Assembly: GCF_014200725.1 (NCBI RefSeq)
Contig: NZ_JACHCL010000002.1
Coordinates: 744,001-808,000 of the forward strand
Length of the DNA stretch: 64,000 nt
Origin: Janthinobacterium silvisoli
GTDB lineage: Bacteria; Pseudomonadota; Gammaproteobacteria; Burkholderiales; Burkholderiaceae_D
Direction of reading: 5' to 3'
A program made the position numbers and the translations under genes. Under the pieces are notes generated by a model. The model had not been told where the DNA came from, did not search any database, and saw only the letters and a program-made list of their open reading frames with translations. Positions 8,061 through 16,761 of this stretch are shown piece after piece (the first letter of the stretch is position 1; every line of letters starts with the position of its first letter).

Positions 8061-9928
8061 GCGACATCAATAACACCAGCGCACGCTATGCCATCGGTAT
8101 CGACCTGGGCACCACCCACAGCGCCCTGTCGTATGTGAACCTGAGCGAGAGCGATGGCGAAAAGTCCAGCCATGGCGTGCTGAAAGTGCCGCAATTGTCG
8201 GCCCCGGGCACAGTCGAAGAACTGTCGCTGCTGCCATCATTCGTCTACCTGCCGCACGCCGATGAAGTGGCTGCTGGCGACCTGGCCCTGCCCTGGGTCA
8301 CACAGGAAGCACAAGCCCCCTTCGTGGTCGGTGAAATGGCCCGCAGCCGTGGCGCCACCACGCCGATCCGCCTGGTGTCGAGCGCCAAGAGCTGGCTGTG
8401 CCACCCAGGCGTGGACCGCCGCGCCGCCATTTTGCCGAGCGACGCGCCGGCAGAAGTGGCGCGCATTTCGCCGATCACGGCGGCTACCCGCTACCTGACA
8501 CATTTGCGCCAGGCCTGGGATAACGCTCATCCGCAAGCGCCGTTCGCGGAACAGGAAATCACCGTCACGATTCCCGCCTCGTTCGACCCGGCCGCGCGCG
8601 AACTGACAATGGAAGCGGCGCAAGCGGCCGGCTACACGTCCCTGACCCTGCTGGAAGAACCGCAAGCAGCCCTGTACAGCTGGATCCAGACCAGCGAAGG
8701 CCGCTGGCGCAAGGACGTCAAGCCGGGCGACATCATTTTAGTCGTCGACGTGGGCGGCGGCACCAGCGACTTTTCGCTGATCGCCGTGCTCGAACGCGAC
8801 GGCGTGCTGGAACCGCACCGCGTGGCCGTGGGCGAACACATCCTGCTGGGTGGCGACAATATGGACCTGGCCCTGGCCCACCTGGTGGCGCGCAAGCTGG
8901 CTGCCAATGGCACCCAGCTCGACGCCTGGCAAATGCGCGCGCTGACCTATGGCTGCCGCAGCGCCAAGGAAAGCCTGCTGGCCGACAGCGGCCTCGATAC
9001 AGCCCCCATCGTGGTGCCCAGCCGTGGCTCGAAACTGATCGGTGGCTCGATCCGCACGGAACTGACGCGGTCCGAAGTATCGACCTTTATTCTCGACGGC
9101 TTCTTCCCGCAGGTGGAAGCATCGAGCCGCCCTGCCGTGCGCACCCGCGCCGGCCTGACGCAACTGGGCTTGCCCTACGCGCAAGACGCCGCCATCACGC
9201 GCCACCTGGCAGCCTTTTTGGGCCGGCAAGTGGCGGCGACCAATGAGCTGGAAGGCTTTGCCGGCCGCCAGTCGCAAGACGCCACCTTCTTGCATCCGAC
9301 CGCCGTGCTGTTCAACGGCGGCGTCTTCAAGTCCGACCTGCTGGTACAGCGCATCATGGCCACCGTCAACGACTGGCTCTACATGGAAGGCGCGGAACCG
9401 GCACGCATGCTGGCCGGCGCCGACCTGGACCTGGCGGTCGCGCGCGGCGCTGCCTATTACAGCTACGTGCGGCGCGGCCATGGCGTGCGCATCCGCGGCG
9501 GCACGGCCAGCTCTTTCTATGTGGCGATCGAATCGGCCATGCCGGCCATCCCCGGCATGGAACCGCCGATCCAGGCTCTGTGCGTAGCGCCATTCGGCAT
9601 GGAAGAAGGCAGCGAACTGGAACTGCCAGGCCAGCAATTCGGCCTGGTGGTCGGCGAACCCGTGCACTTCCGCTTCTTCGCCTCGTCCACGCGACGCAAC
9701 GACCAGATCGGCGACCTGCTGGACTTCTGGGGCCCGGACGAACTGCAGGAATTGAGCGAAATCCAGGCGACCCTGTCCGCTGAAGGCCGCCAGGCCGGCG
9801 ACGTGGTGCAAGTCAGGCTGCACGCCCGCGTGACTGAAGCTGGCACCCTGGAATTGCTGGCCGTTTCCCTTGACGGCGCCGAGCGCTGGAAAGTGGAATT
9901 CGACGTGCGCGGCACGCCGCAGCAATAA
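8057..9928 (+). CDS. Hsp70-family protein (HscC/YegD-like)
   Basis: 623 residues. The GTG start overlaps the upstream stop (GTGA). The nucleotide-binding domain is complete: GIDLGTTHS at residues 14-22, a second phosphate loop VVDVGGGTSDFSLI near 228-241, GGDNMDLALAHL, and VLFNGGVFKSD in the adenosine region. The C-terminal ~150 residues form a short beta domain, not a full DnaK-type substrate-binding domain with lid, and no EEVD-type tail is present. It is an ATPase chaperone of the divergent bacterial Hsp70 group. No DnaJ or GrpE lies nearby; partner use is inferred from its operon with DUF2760 and a second Hsp70. Confidence 0.9.
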   Translation: MSDINNTSARYAIGIDLGTTHSALSYVNLSESDGEKSSHGVLKVPQLSAPGTVEELSLLPSFVYLPHADEVAAGDLALPWVTQEAQAPFVVGEMARSRGATTPIRLVSSAKSWLCHPGVDRRAAILPSDAPAEVARISPITAATRYLTHLRQAWDNAHPQAPFAEQEITVTIPASFDPAARELTMEAAQAAGYTSLTLLEEPQAALYSWIQTSEGRWRKDVKPGDIILVVDVGGGTSDFSLIAVLERDGVLEPHRVAVGEHILLGGDNMDLALAHLVARKLAANGTQLDAWQMRALTYGCRSAKESLLADSGLDTAPIVVPSRGSKLIGGSIRTELTRSEVSTFILDGFFPQVEASSRPAVRTRAGLTQLGLPYAQDAAITRHLAAFLGRQVAATNELEGFAGRQSQDATFLHPTAVLFNGGVFKSDLLVQRIMATVNDWLYMEGAEPARMLAGADLDLAVARGAAYYSYVRRGHGVRIRGGTASSFYVAIESAMPAIPGMEPPIQALCVAPFGMEEGSELELPGQQFGLVVGEPVHFRFFASSTRRNDQIGDLLDFWGPDELQELSEIQATLSAEGRQAGDVVQVRLHARVTEAGTLELLAVSLDGAERWKVEFDVRGTPQQ

Positions 9929-9930
9929 GC

Positions 9931-12708
9931 ATGGGTAGCGCAAAGGGGCAGCCGGACTATCTGGTCGGCATCGACCTTGGCACCACCAATACGGTGGTGG
10001 CTTATGCCGACGCCAACGATCCCGCCGCAGGCATCCGCCTGTTCGAGATCGAGCAACTGGTGGCGCCCGGCGAAGTGGCGCCGCGGACCCTGCTGCCCTC
10101 CTTGCGCTTTCACCCTGCCGCTGGCGAACTGGCGGCAGGCGACGTGCCCTTGCCATGGCTGCAGCAAGATCTGGCGGGCGTCGATCAAGCGGTGCTGGGC
10201 ACCCTGGCGCGGCAACTGGGCGGACAAGTGCCCGGCCGCCTGGTGGCCAGCGCCAAGAGCTGGCTGTCGCATGTCAATGTTGACCGCCAGGCGCCCATCC
10301 TGCCCTGGGGCGCCGATCCCGATGTACCGAAAGTGTCGCCAGTGTCAGCCAGCGCCAGCTACCTGGCCCATGTGCGCGCCGCCTGGAATCACCGCCACCC
10401 GCAAGCACCGCTGGAAGCCCAGGAACTGGTGCTGACCATCCCCGCCTCGTTCGATGAAGGCGCCCGCGCGCTGACCCTGGCAGCGGCGCGCATGGCAGGC
10501 CTGCCCAGCTTGCGGCTGGTAGAAGAACCGCAAGCGGCGTTTTATGATTTCCTGCACCGACGGCGCGCTACCCTGCATGCGGACCTGGCCAATACGCGCC
10601 GCATTCTGGTGTGCGACGTAGGTGGCGGCACCACCGATTTCAGCCTGATCGATGTCACATTCGACGGTGAAGAACCGCAGCTGGCCCGCACCGGCGTGGG
10701 CAACCATTTGATACTCGGTGGCGACAATATGGACCTGGCGCTGGCCCACCTGGTGGAAACACGCATGGCCGCAGGTGCCGAAGACGGCATGCGTTTGTCC
10801 GCCGCGCGCTTGTCGCAGCTGATGGAACGCTGCCGCGCCGCCAAGGAGCTACTGTTATCCAAAGACGCGCCCGAAAAAAACACCGTCACCCTGCTGGGCG
10901 CCGGTTCGCGCCTGATAGGCGGCAGCCGCTCCGTCGACATTACGCGTGAAGAAGTGGCAGCCATGGTGGTCGACGGCTTTTTCCCGCTGGTGGAACAAGA
11001 CGAGATCGCAAAGAAAGCCCGTACTGGCATCGTCGAATTCGGCCTGCCCTATGCCCAGGATGCGGCCATCACGCGCCATCTGGCCAGCTTCTTGCAACAG
11101 CACCAGGGCGAGCTGCCGGATACGGTGCTGCTCAATGGCGGCGTGTTCCGCGCCGATGCGCTGGCCCGCCGCCTGGCTGATACCCTGGCGCGCTGGCGCG
11201 GTGTACCGCTGACTATTCTGCACAACGACAATCCTGACGTGGCCGTGGCGCGTGGCGCCGTCGCCTATGCGCTGGCCCGCCGCGGCCAGGCGCCGCGCAT
11301 CGCAGGTGGTTCAGCGCGCAGCTATTTCCTGGTGCTGGGCGAAGCGGGCAAGGATCACCGCGCCGTCTGTATCCTGCCGCGCGGCAGCGCCAGCGGCGAA
11401 GAGCTCAGATTGTCCGAGCGCGTCTTTGCACTGCGTCTGGGCCGGCCCGTGCGCTTCCACCTGGCGTCATCGACTTCCGCAGCAGGCGCCGCAGCCAAGC
11501 TGGGCGACATCGTCGATCTGAACGCCGGCGACTACGTACGCCTGCCCCCCATGGCCAGCGTGCTGCATGGGCACGATGGCGCAAACGACAAGCGAGAGAT
11601 CACCGTACAGCTCGCTACCGTGATGACGGAAGTCGGCACCCTGGAAGTGCATTGCGTGGCACAGGAAGACAGCAGTCAACGCTGGCTGCTGGAATTCCAG
11701 CTGCGCACAGAACAGCAAGATGCTGCCAGCGAGGCGGAAGCAGCATCTCCCCGCCTGGCGCAGGCGCTGGAGAAAATCGACCGCATCTTTGGCGGCAAGG
11801 CGCAAAAAGTCGAAGCCAAGGAAGTGCGCCAGCTGCGCCAGCACCTGGAACAGGGCCTGGGCGCACGCGAACAATGGCCCGCGCCCCTGCTGCGCCAGCT
11901 GTTCGACGCCTTGCTGCAAAGGGCCAAGGGCCGGCGCCGTTCGGCGGACCATGAAAAAGTGTGGCTGAACCTGGCCGGCTACTGTCTGCGCCCCGGTTAT
12001 GGCGAACCGCTCGATGACTGGCGCATGGAACAATTGTGGGCACTGTTCGACACGGGCGTGCAGCAGCACAAGGATCACCAGGTTTGCAGCGAATGGTGGA
12101 CCCTGTGGCGCCGCGTGGCCGGCGGCCTCGCCACGGAACAGCAACTGCGCCTGCTCGACGATTTCGCTTTCAATCTGCAAGCCGATGCGGCGCAGCGCAG
12201 CAGCCGCCCCGTCACGCTGGTCAACGGCAGCGACGACGACATGCTGCGCCTGGGCGCCTCGCTCGAACGCATCCCCGGCGCCTACAAGGCTGAAGTGGGC
12301 GCCTGGTTATTGAAGCGGCTGGAAAAGTCGGCCAGCAAGATGGAAGCCGCCGATGCGCACAGCCTGTGGGCGCTGGCCAGGGTCGGCACGCGCCAGCCCT
12401 TCCACGGCAGCGCGCACGAAGTGGTCGCCGCCGACACCGTGGCCGAATGGCTGGACGTGCTGCTGGCGCTGGACTGGAAAAAAGTGGAACCCGCCGCCTT
12501 CGCCGCCGCCCACCTGGCCCGCATGACAGGCGACCGCTCGCGCGACATCGGCGACGCACTGCGCAGCACCGTCATCACGCGATTAAAAGCCGTGGGCGCA
12601 CCGGCCACCTGGGTCACCATGGTGCAAGAAGTGGCGCAACTGGACGAAGCGGCTACCAAACGCATACTGGGCGAGGCGCTGCCGCCGGGCTTGAAGCTGA
12701 TCAGCTGA
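9931..12708 (+). CDS. Large Hsp70-family protein with C-terminal DUF3731-type extension
   Basis: 925 residues, starting two bases after the previous stop. The nucleotide-binding domain shows GIDLGTTNT near residue 12, CDVGGGTTDFSLI near 229 and GGDNMDLALAHL, and closely parallels the upstream paralogue. After a short beta domain the last ~330 residues are alpha-helical (KIDRIFGGKAQKVEAKEVRQ onward; WWTLWRRVAGGL; ATWVTMVQEVAQ), the extension I associate with DUF3731. The two Hsp70s look like an ancient tandem duplication in which one gained the helical extension, so a heteromeric chaperone pair is plausible. Ends one base before the convergent citrate synthase gene. Confidence 0.9.
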   Translation: MGSAKGQPDYLVGIDLGTTNTVVAYADANDPAAGIRLFEIEQLVAPGEVAPRTLLPSLRFHPAAGELAAGDVPLPWLQQDLAGVDQAVLGTLARQLGGQVPGRLVASAKSWLSHVNVDRQAPILPWGADPDVPKVSPVSASASYLAHVRAAWNHRHPQAPLEAQELVLTIPASFDEGARALTLAAARMAGLPSLRLVEEPQAAFYDFLHRRRATLHADLANTRRILVCDVGGGTTDFSLIDVTFDGEEPQLARTGVGNHLILGGDNMDLALAHLVETRMAAGAEDGMRLSAARLSQLMERCRAAKELLLSKDAPEKNTVTLLGAGSRLIGGSRSVDITREEVAAMVVDGFFPLVEQDEIAKKARTGIVEFGLPYAQDAAITRHLASFLQQHQGELPDTVLLNGGVFRADALARRLADTLARWRGVPLTILHNDNPDVAVARGAVAYALARRGQAPRIAGGSARSYFLVLGEAGKDHRAVCILPRGSASGEELRLSERVFALRLGRPVRFHLASSTSAAGAAAKLGDIVDLNAGDYVRLPPMASVLHGHDGANDKREITVQLATVMTEVGTLEVHCVAQEDSSQRWLLEFQLRTEQQDAASEAEAASPRLAQALEKIDRIFGGKAQKVEAKEVRQLRQHLEQGLGAREQWPAPLLRQLFDALLQRAKGRRRSADHEKVWLNLAGYCLRPGYGEPLDDWRMEQLWALFDTGVQQHKDHQVCSEWWTLWRRVAGGLATEQQLRLLDDFAFNLQADAAQRSSRPVTLVNGSDDDMLRLGASLERIPGAYKAEVGAWLLKRLEKSASKMEAADAHSLWALARVGTRQPFHGSAHEVVAADTVAEWLDVLLALDWKKVEPAAFAAAHLARMTGDRSRDIGDALRSTVITRLKAVGAPATWVTMVQEVAQLDEAATKRILGEALPPGLKLIS

Positions 12709-13908
12709 TCAACCCGCTTCAAACTGCCCCACATAGCGCGCACGCGGCCGTATCAAGCTTCCCGATGCAGCCTGTTCCATCGCGTGGGCGATCCATCCGG
12801 CGCTGCGGCCCAGTACGAATAAAGTCTGCGCGGCGCCACGCGGCAAATCCAGCGCATATTCGATGGCCGCCAGGCCGAAATCCACGTTCGCGGACTGGCC
12901 CGTCAAGGCACTGCCGGTGGCGGTAATCGCCAGCAGCGGCTGCAGTCTTTCCATCTGGGGCGCATGCTGCTGCAGCAAATCGAGCATCAGCCGGCCACGC
13001 GGATCGCCGGCCGGTTCCGGGTACAGGGGATGGCCAAAACCGGGCAGGATATCGGCAAAACCGAGGTGATCAGCCTGCGCAATGCGTTCGCCCAGGCCGA
13101 CAGCGATATCGCCGCTGGCCATCACAAACTCGATCAGCTCGCGCACGCGCAAGGTGTCACCGCTGTGGCGCGGGCCGCTGACTGCCGCCAGTCCTGCTGT
13201 CAGGGAGCCGGGCAAGCCCACGCCCGCCGAGGTCACGCAGCGCACGGTAAAGGCCGACACATTCAATTCATGATCGGCGCAGGCCACCAGCGCGGCGCGC
13301 AGCACGGTATCAACACTGGTCTCCAATGCCCAGGCCATGCGGCATTGCACGTGCAGCGGTGCGCTGCCGATATCGGTGTCGAGCAGCGCGGCGGCCAGGA
13401 TACGCATCCACTGCGCTCCCGTCAGATCGGGCATTGGCGGCCATGCGGCCAGCAGCGCCATCGCCCGTTCCAGGGGCAAGCGATCCCGCATGGCTTCGCG
13501 CAAGACAGGCCAGTGCGCCGGCGCCGCGATATCGGCGGCATGAAAGAAAGGATCGGTATCTGCGGCCTCCCACAACACGCAGGCCGTTTCTTCCAGGGTG
13601 GCATGGCGGGCCAGCGCCATTGCATCGCGGCCCCGGTAACGCATCACGCCATGTTCGATCTGGGTGATGCGCGATTCGAGCACCGGCGTACCCCAGTCTA
13701 TCGCCTGCTGCGCCACATGGCCAGCCCGGCGGCCATCCTTGCGCCGTGCGGCCAGGCGCAAGACTTCATCGCGCGCATAATGCTTGCTGCGCTCACCATC
13801 CCTGGCGTGCGACGTCAGCAAGCCCCGGCTGACATAGGAATACAGGGTGGCCGGCGTCACGCCCAGCAACTGGCAAGCCTCGCTTGCGCTCACAGTCTGC
13901 TCGCTCAT
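12709..13908 (-). CDS. Citrate synthase-family protein with N-terminal HTH domain
   Basis: 399 residues from ATG 13908. Residues ~5-50 form a MerR/excisionase-like helix-turn-helix (ASEACQLLGVTPATLYSYVSRGLL). The rest is a citrate synthase fold with its catalytic elements: DHELNVSAFTVR, GPRHSGD, GFGHPLYP, NVDFGLAAIEYAL and RSAGWIAHAMEQ, which include the His, His and Asp expected at the active site. It could condense an acyl-CoA with a keto acid, or sense such ligands and bind DNA. The two roles cannot be separated from sequence. It is divergent from a CoA transferase across 87 bp, suggesting joint regulation. Confidence 0.85.
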   Translation of the reverse strand: MSEQTVSASEACQLLGVTPATLYSYVSRGLLTSHARDGERSKHYARDEVLRLAARRKDGRRAGHVAQQAIDWGTPVLESRITQIEHGVMRYRGRDAMALARHATLEETACVLWEAADTDPFFHAADIAAPAHWPVLREAMRDRLPLERAMALLAAWPPMPDLTGAQWMRILAAALLDTDIGSAPLHVQCRMAWALETSVDTVLRAALVACADHELNVSAFTVRCVTSAGVGLPGSLTAGLAAVSGPRHSGDTLRVRELIEFVMASGDIAVGLGERIAQADHLGFADILPGFGHPLYPEPAGDPRGRLMLDLLQQHAPQMERLQPLLAITATGSALTGQSANVDFGLAAIEYALDLPRGAAQTLFVLGRSAGWIAHAMEQAASGSLIRPRARYVGQFEAG

Positions 13909-13995
13909 GGATTTTTCTTTATATCGATTGCGGGAATCAAGATTGACGCCCCGCTTACGCAATTTTAGACTGAATCATCACTTGAGGAGCCCATC

Positions 13996-15387
13996 ATGAC
14001 ATTGAACACCACGCTGCATACACTGTGGACACTGGCCGAAAACGACACCGCGCCCTTGAACCGCCTGCGCTTTTCCAATACCGGCCTGTCCCTGCCTTCC
14101 ACCTTCCATGTCGGCCCGATAGCTTCCGCCACGATAGGCGCGCAGGCGCTGATGGCGGCTGAAATCTGGCGTTTGCGCACAGGCCGCGAGCAGGATGTAC
14201 TGGTAGACCAGCGCCATGCACTGGCCCAGTTCCGCAGCGAGCGTTACCTGCTGGTCGATGGCAAGCCGGCGCCTGATCCATGGAGCCCGATCGCCGGCTA
14301 CTACCAGGCTGGCGATGGCCGCTGGATACAGTTGCACACCAATTTCCCCCATCATCACAATGGCGTGTTGAACGTCTTGCAATGCGCCGACAGCCGCGAG
14401 GCCGTGGCGGCCGCCATCAAGGATTGGAAAGCCGAGGAACTCGACGCACGGCTGGCACAGGAAGGCTTGTGTGCGGCAATGATACGCAGCCCGCAGGAGT
14501 GGCAAGCCCACCCACAGGCGGCAGCCATCGCCAGCTTGCCCCTGTTTGACATTGAGCGCGTCAGCGACACGGCGCCACTGCCCTTGCCTGCCGATCACCA
14601 GGGCCGGCCCCTGGGTGGCTTGCGCGTACTCGATCTGTCGCGCGTGATCGCCGCCCCCGTTGGGGCACGTACCCTTGCGCAGCACGGCGCCGATGTGCTG
14701 GCGATCAGTGCCGCGCATTTACCAAATATCCCGGCGCTGGTGATCGATACGGGGCGCGGCAAGCGCCCGGCCCAGCTGGACCTGCGCCAGGAATCGGAGC
14801 GCGAGCGCCTGCGTGAACTGATACGTGGCGCCGACATCTTTATCCACGCCTACCGGCCCGGTTCACTGGAAGCGCGCGGCTTTTCGACTGCCGAATTGCA
14901 GGCATTAAAACCGGGCTTGATCGAAGTATGCCTGTCAGCCTACAGCCATGCAGGACCATGGGCGCAGCGGCGCGGTTTTGACAGCCTGGTGCAATCGGCC
15001 AGCGGCATTGCCTGGGCCGAAGGCCAGGCCCAGGGGCTGGCGCAGCCAGGCAAACTGCCTTGCCAGGCGCTCGATCACGCCAGCGGCTATATCGCCGCGC
15101 TGGGCGCGATGGCAGCCTTGAAACGGCGCGCTGTGGCAGGCGGTGGCTGGCGAGTCAGGCTGTCACTGGCACAGACGGGCGCCTGGCTGCAAGCGATGGG
15201 GGCGGCGGATGGCGGCCTGGAACAGCCCGAACTGGGCGCGGAGGAAGTCGCGGCCTGGAGAGCCGAAACGGACTCGCCATTCGGCCGCATCAGCGCGATT
15301 ACCCCCGCAGAGGAAATGGCGGACACACCACCCTACTTTGCCTTGCCGCCCTCGCCGCTGGACGCTTATGAGGCAAGCTGGGTCTGA
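13996..15387 (+). CDS. CaiB/BaiF family (class III) CoA transferase
   Basis: 463 residues, start with GAGGAG eight bases upstream. Two CaiB/BaiF half-domains are visible: an N-terminal part (residues ~20-190) and a second starting at PLGGLRVLDLSRVIAAPVGA, followed by RGKRPAQLDLR and ADIFIHAYRPGSLEARGF. Enzymes of this family move CoA between carboxylic acids through an aspartyl intermediate. The substrate is unknown; the divergent citrate synthase-like gene suggests a shared acyl-CoA. It ends one base before the convergent serine hydrolase. Confidence 0.87.
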   Translation: MTLNTTLHTLWTLAENDTAPLNRLRFSNTGLSLPSTFHVGPIASATIGAQALMAAEIWRLRTGREQDVLVDQRHALAQFRSERYLLVDGKPAPDPWSPIAGYYQAGDGRWIQLHTNFPHHHNGVLNVLQCADSREAVAAAIKDWKAEELDARLAQEGLCAAMIRSPQEWQAHPQAAAIASLPLFDIERVSDTAPLPLPADHQGRPLGGLRVLDLSRVIAAPVGARTLAQHGADVLAISAAHLPNIPALVIDTGRGKRPAQLDLRQESERERLRELIRGADIFIHAYRPGSLEARGFSTAELQALKPGLIEVCLSAYSHAGPWAQRRGFDSLVQSASGIAWAEGQAQGLAQPGKLPCQALDHASGYIAALGAMAALKRRAVAGGGWRVRLSLAQTGAWLQAMGAADGGLEQPELGAEEVAAWRAETDSPFGRISAITPAEEMADTPPYFALPPSPLDAYEASWV

Positions 15388-15388
15388 G

Positions 15389-16714
15389 TCACTTAGGCTG
15401 GGCCAGCAGCAGGCGGCCCAGCGCCTCGAACGCGGGGATGGTGACCGGGTCGTTGGCCGCATTGGCGGCCGTCGGCGTGGAAGCATAGCGCACGATAACC
15501 ATTTCCGCTTTCGGATCGATGTAGATGCGCTGGCCATACACGCCACGCGCCATATAGGCGCCATGGTCGTTATGCGTGACCCACCACATGTCGCGGTAGC
15601 TCCAGCCTTGCAGCAAATCGTAGCCGCCCTTGGCGAACAACTGCTTGTCGCCGCCACGGCGGATATCGTCGACGACCGCTTTCGGCACGATCTGTCGGCC
15701 CTGGTAGCGGCCATCGTTGCGCAGCATTTCGCCCAAGCGCGCCAGGTCGCGCAAGCCCGTATTCAAGCCACCGCCGGAAAATGGCGTGCCCGTCGAATCG
15801 ACGGTCATATAGGCATCCTGCTCGGCGCCCAGGCGGCTCCAGATACGCTCGGACAGGTAATCGTTGACGCTCTTGCCCGTCACCCTGGCGATGATCCAGC
15901 CCAGCACATCGGAATTGACGGTTTTATAGCCGAAGGCCTCGCCATGCCGGCCCTGGTGGGCCACCGTTTGCAAATACTCGAAATAACTGCGCGGGCCCGT
16001 GTAATCCGCAGGTTTTGGCAGCGGACTGCCAGCCGCCGCATGCTGCCACACTTCGGCCTTGGGGTCGGCGTAGTCTTCGCTGAATTTCAGGCCGGTGGTC
16101 ATGTCCAGCACCTGGCGCACGGTAGCGTCACCGAAGGCCGATTGCGCCAGTTCAGGCACATAGTCGGCCACCTTGCGGTTCGCATCGAGCTTGCCCTCGG
16201 CCACCAGGGTCGCCCCCAACACCCCGATCACGGATTTCGTCACCGACATGGCGCCATGCTGGCCGCTCTCCGACAACACGCCAAAATAGCGCTCATAAAC
16301 GATGCGGCCACGGTGCAGCACCAGGATCCCGTCCGTGTAATTGGCGCCTAACGACTGCTCCCACGTCATCGTGTCTTTCGCGCCCAGCGGGGTAAAGCGC
16401 AGGCCGTCGATATCGCTGCGCAGTGCGCGCGCCAGCGGCACCGGCGCACCCAGGCCACGCGCCACGTTCACCGTCGGCATCAGCTGGCGAAAATGCGACA
16501 CGCTCCAGCGCAACTGCGGGAAATTAAAATAACTGCCATCGTCGAAGCGGATGATTTTGTCGGCTGGCGGCGGCGCCCCCACCATCCAGCGCAAGCTGGC
16601 CGGATCGCTGGCAGCAGCTGATAGTGGTGGTGGAGTTTCAGCCGCCTGCACGGTACAAAACGATGCCAGCAGCAGTGTAACGGCCATACCTTGCAGGCCA
16701 GGAAAATGCGTCAT
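15389..16714 (-). CDS. Secreted serine hydrolase, class C beta-lactamase / NylB-like
   Basis: 441 residues with a signal peptide (AVTLLLASFCTVQAAE) and an AAGGAGG ribosome-binding site seven to eight bases before ATG. The SxxK nucleophile is S157-V-T-K160. A Tyr near residue 260 (AFGYKTVNSDVLGW) fits the second catalytic position. The order resembles the 6-aminohexanoate-dimer hydrolase/esterase branch of the family more than true cephalosporinases, and no KTG motif is obvious near the C-terminus. It is probably a periplasmic amide or ester hydrolase. Resistance should not be assumed. Confidence 0.82.
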   Translation of the reverse strand: MTHFPGLQGMAVTLLLASFCTVQAAETPPPLSAAASDPASLRWMVGAPPPADKIIRFDDGSYFNFPQLRWSVSHFRQLMPTVNVARGLGAPVPLARALRSDIDGLRFTPLGAKDTMTWEQSLGANYTDGILVLHRGRIVYERYFGVLSESGQHGAMSVTKSVIGVLGATLVAEGKLDANRKVADYVPELAQSAFGDATVRQVLDMTTGLKFSEDYADPKAEVWQHAAAGSPLPKPADYTGPRSYFEYLQTVAHQGRHGEAFGYKTVNSDVLGWIIARVTGKSVNDYLSERIWSRLGAEQDAYMTVDSTGTPFSGGGLNTGLRDLARLGEMLRNDGRYQGRQIVPKAVVDDIRRGGDKQLFAKGGYDLLQGWSYRDMWWVTHNDHGAYMARGVYGQRIYIDPKAEMVIVRYASTPTAANAANDPVTIPAFEALGRLLLAQPK

Positions 16715-16761
16715 GCCATACCCTCCTTGTTATACATCGACATACTCGAGCCATCGCCGTG

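Noticed and set aside
8738-10156. 472-codon minus-strand frame across the two Hsp70 genes
   Set aside because: It spans two genes with clear Hsp70 motifs and has Gln/Ala/Arg-rich composition typical of an antisense frame.
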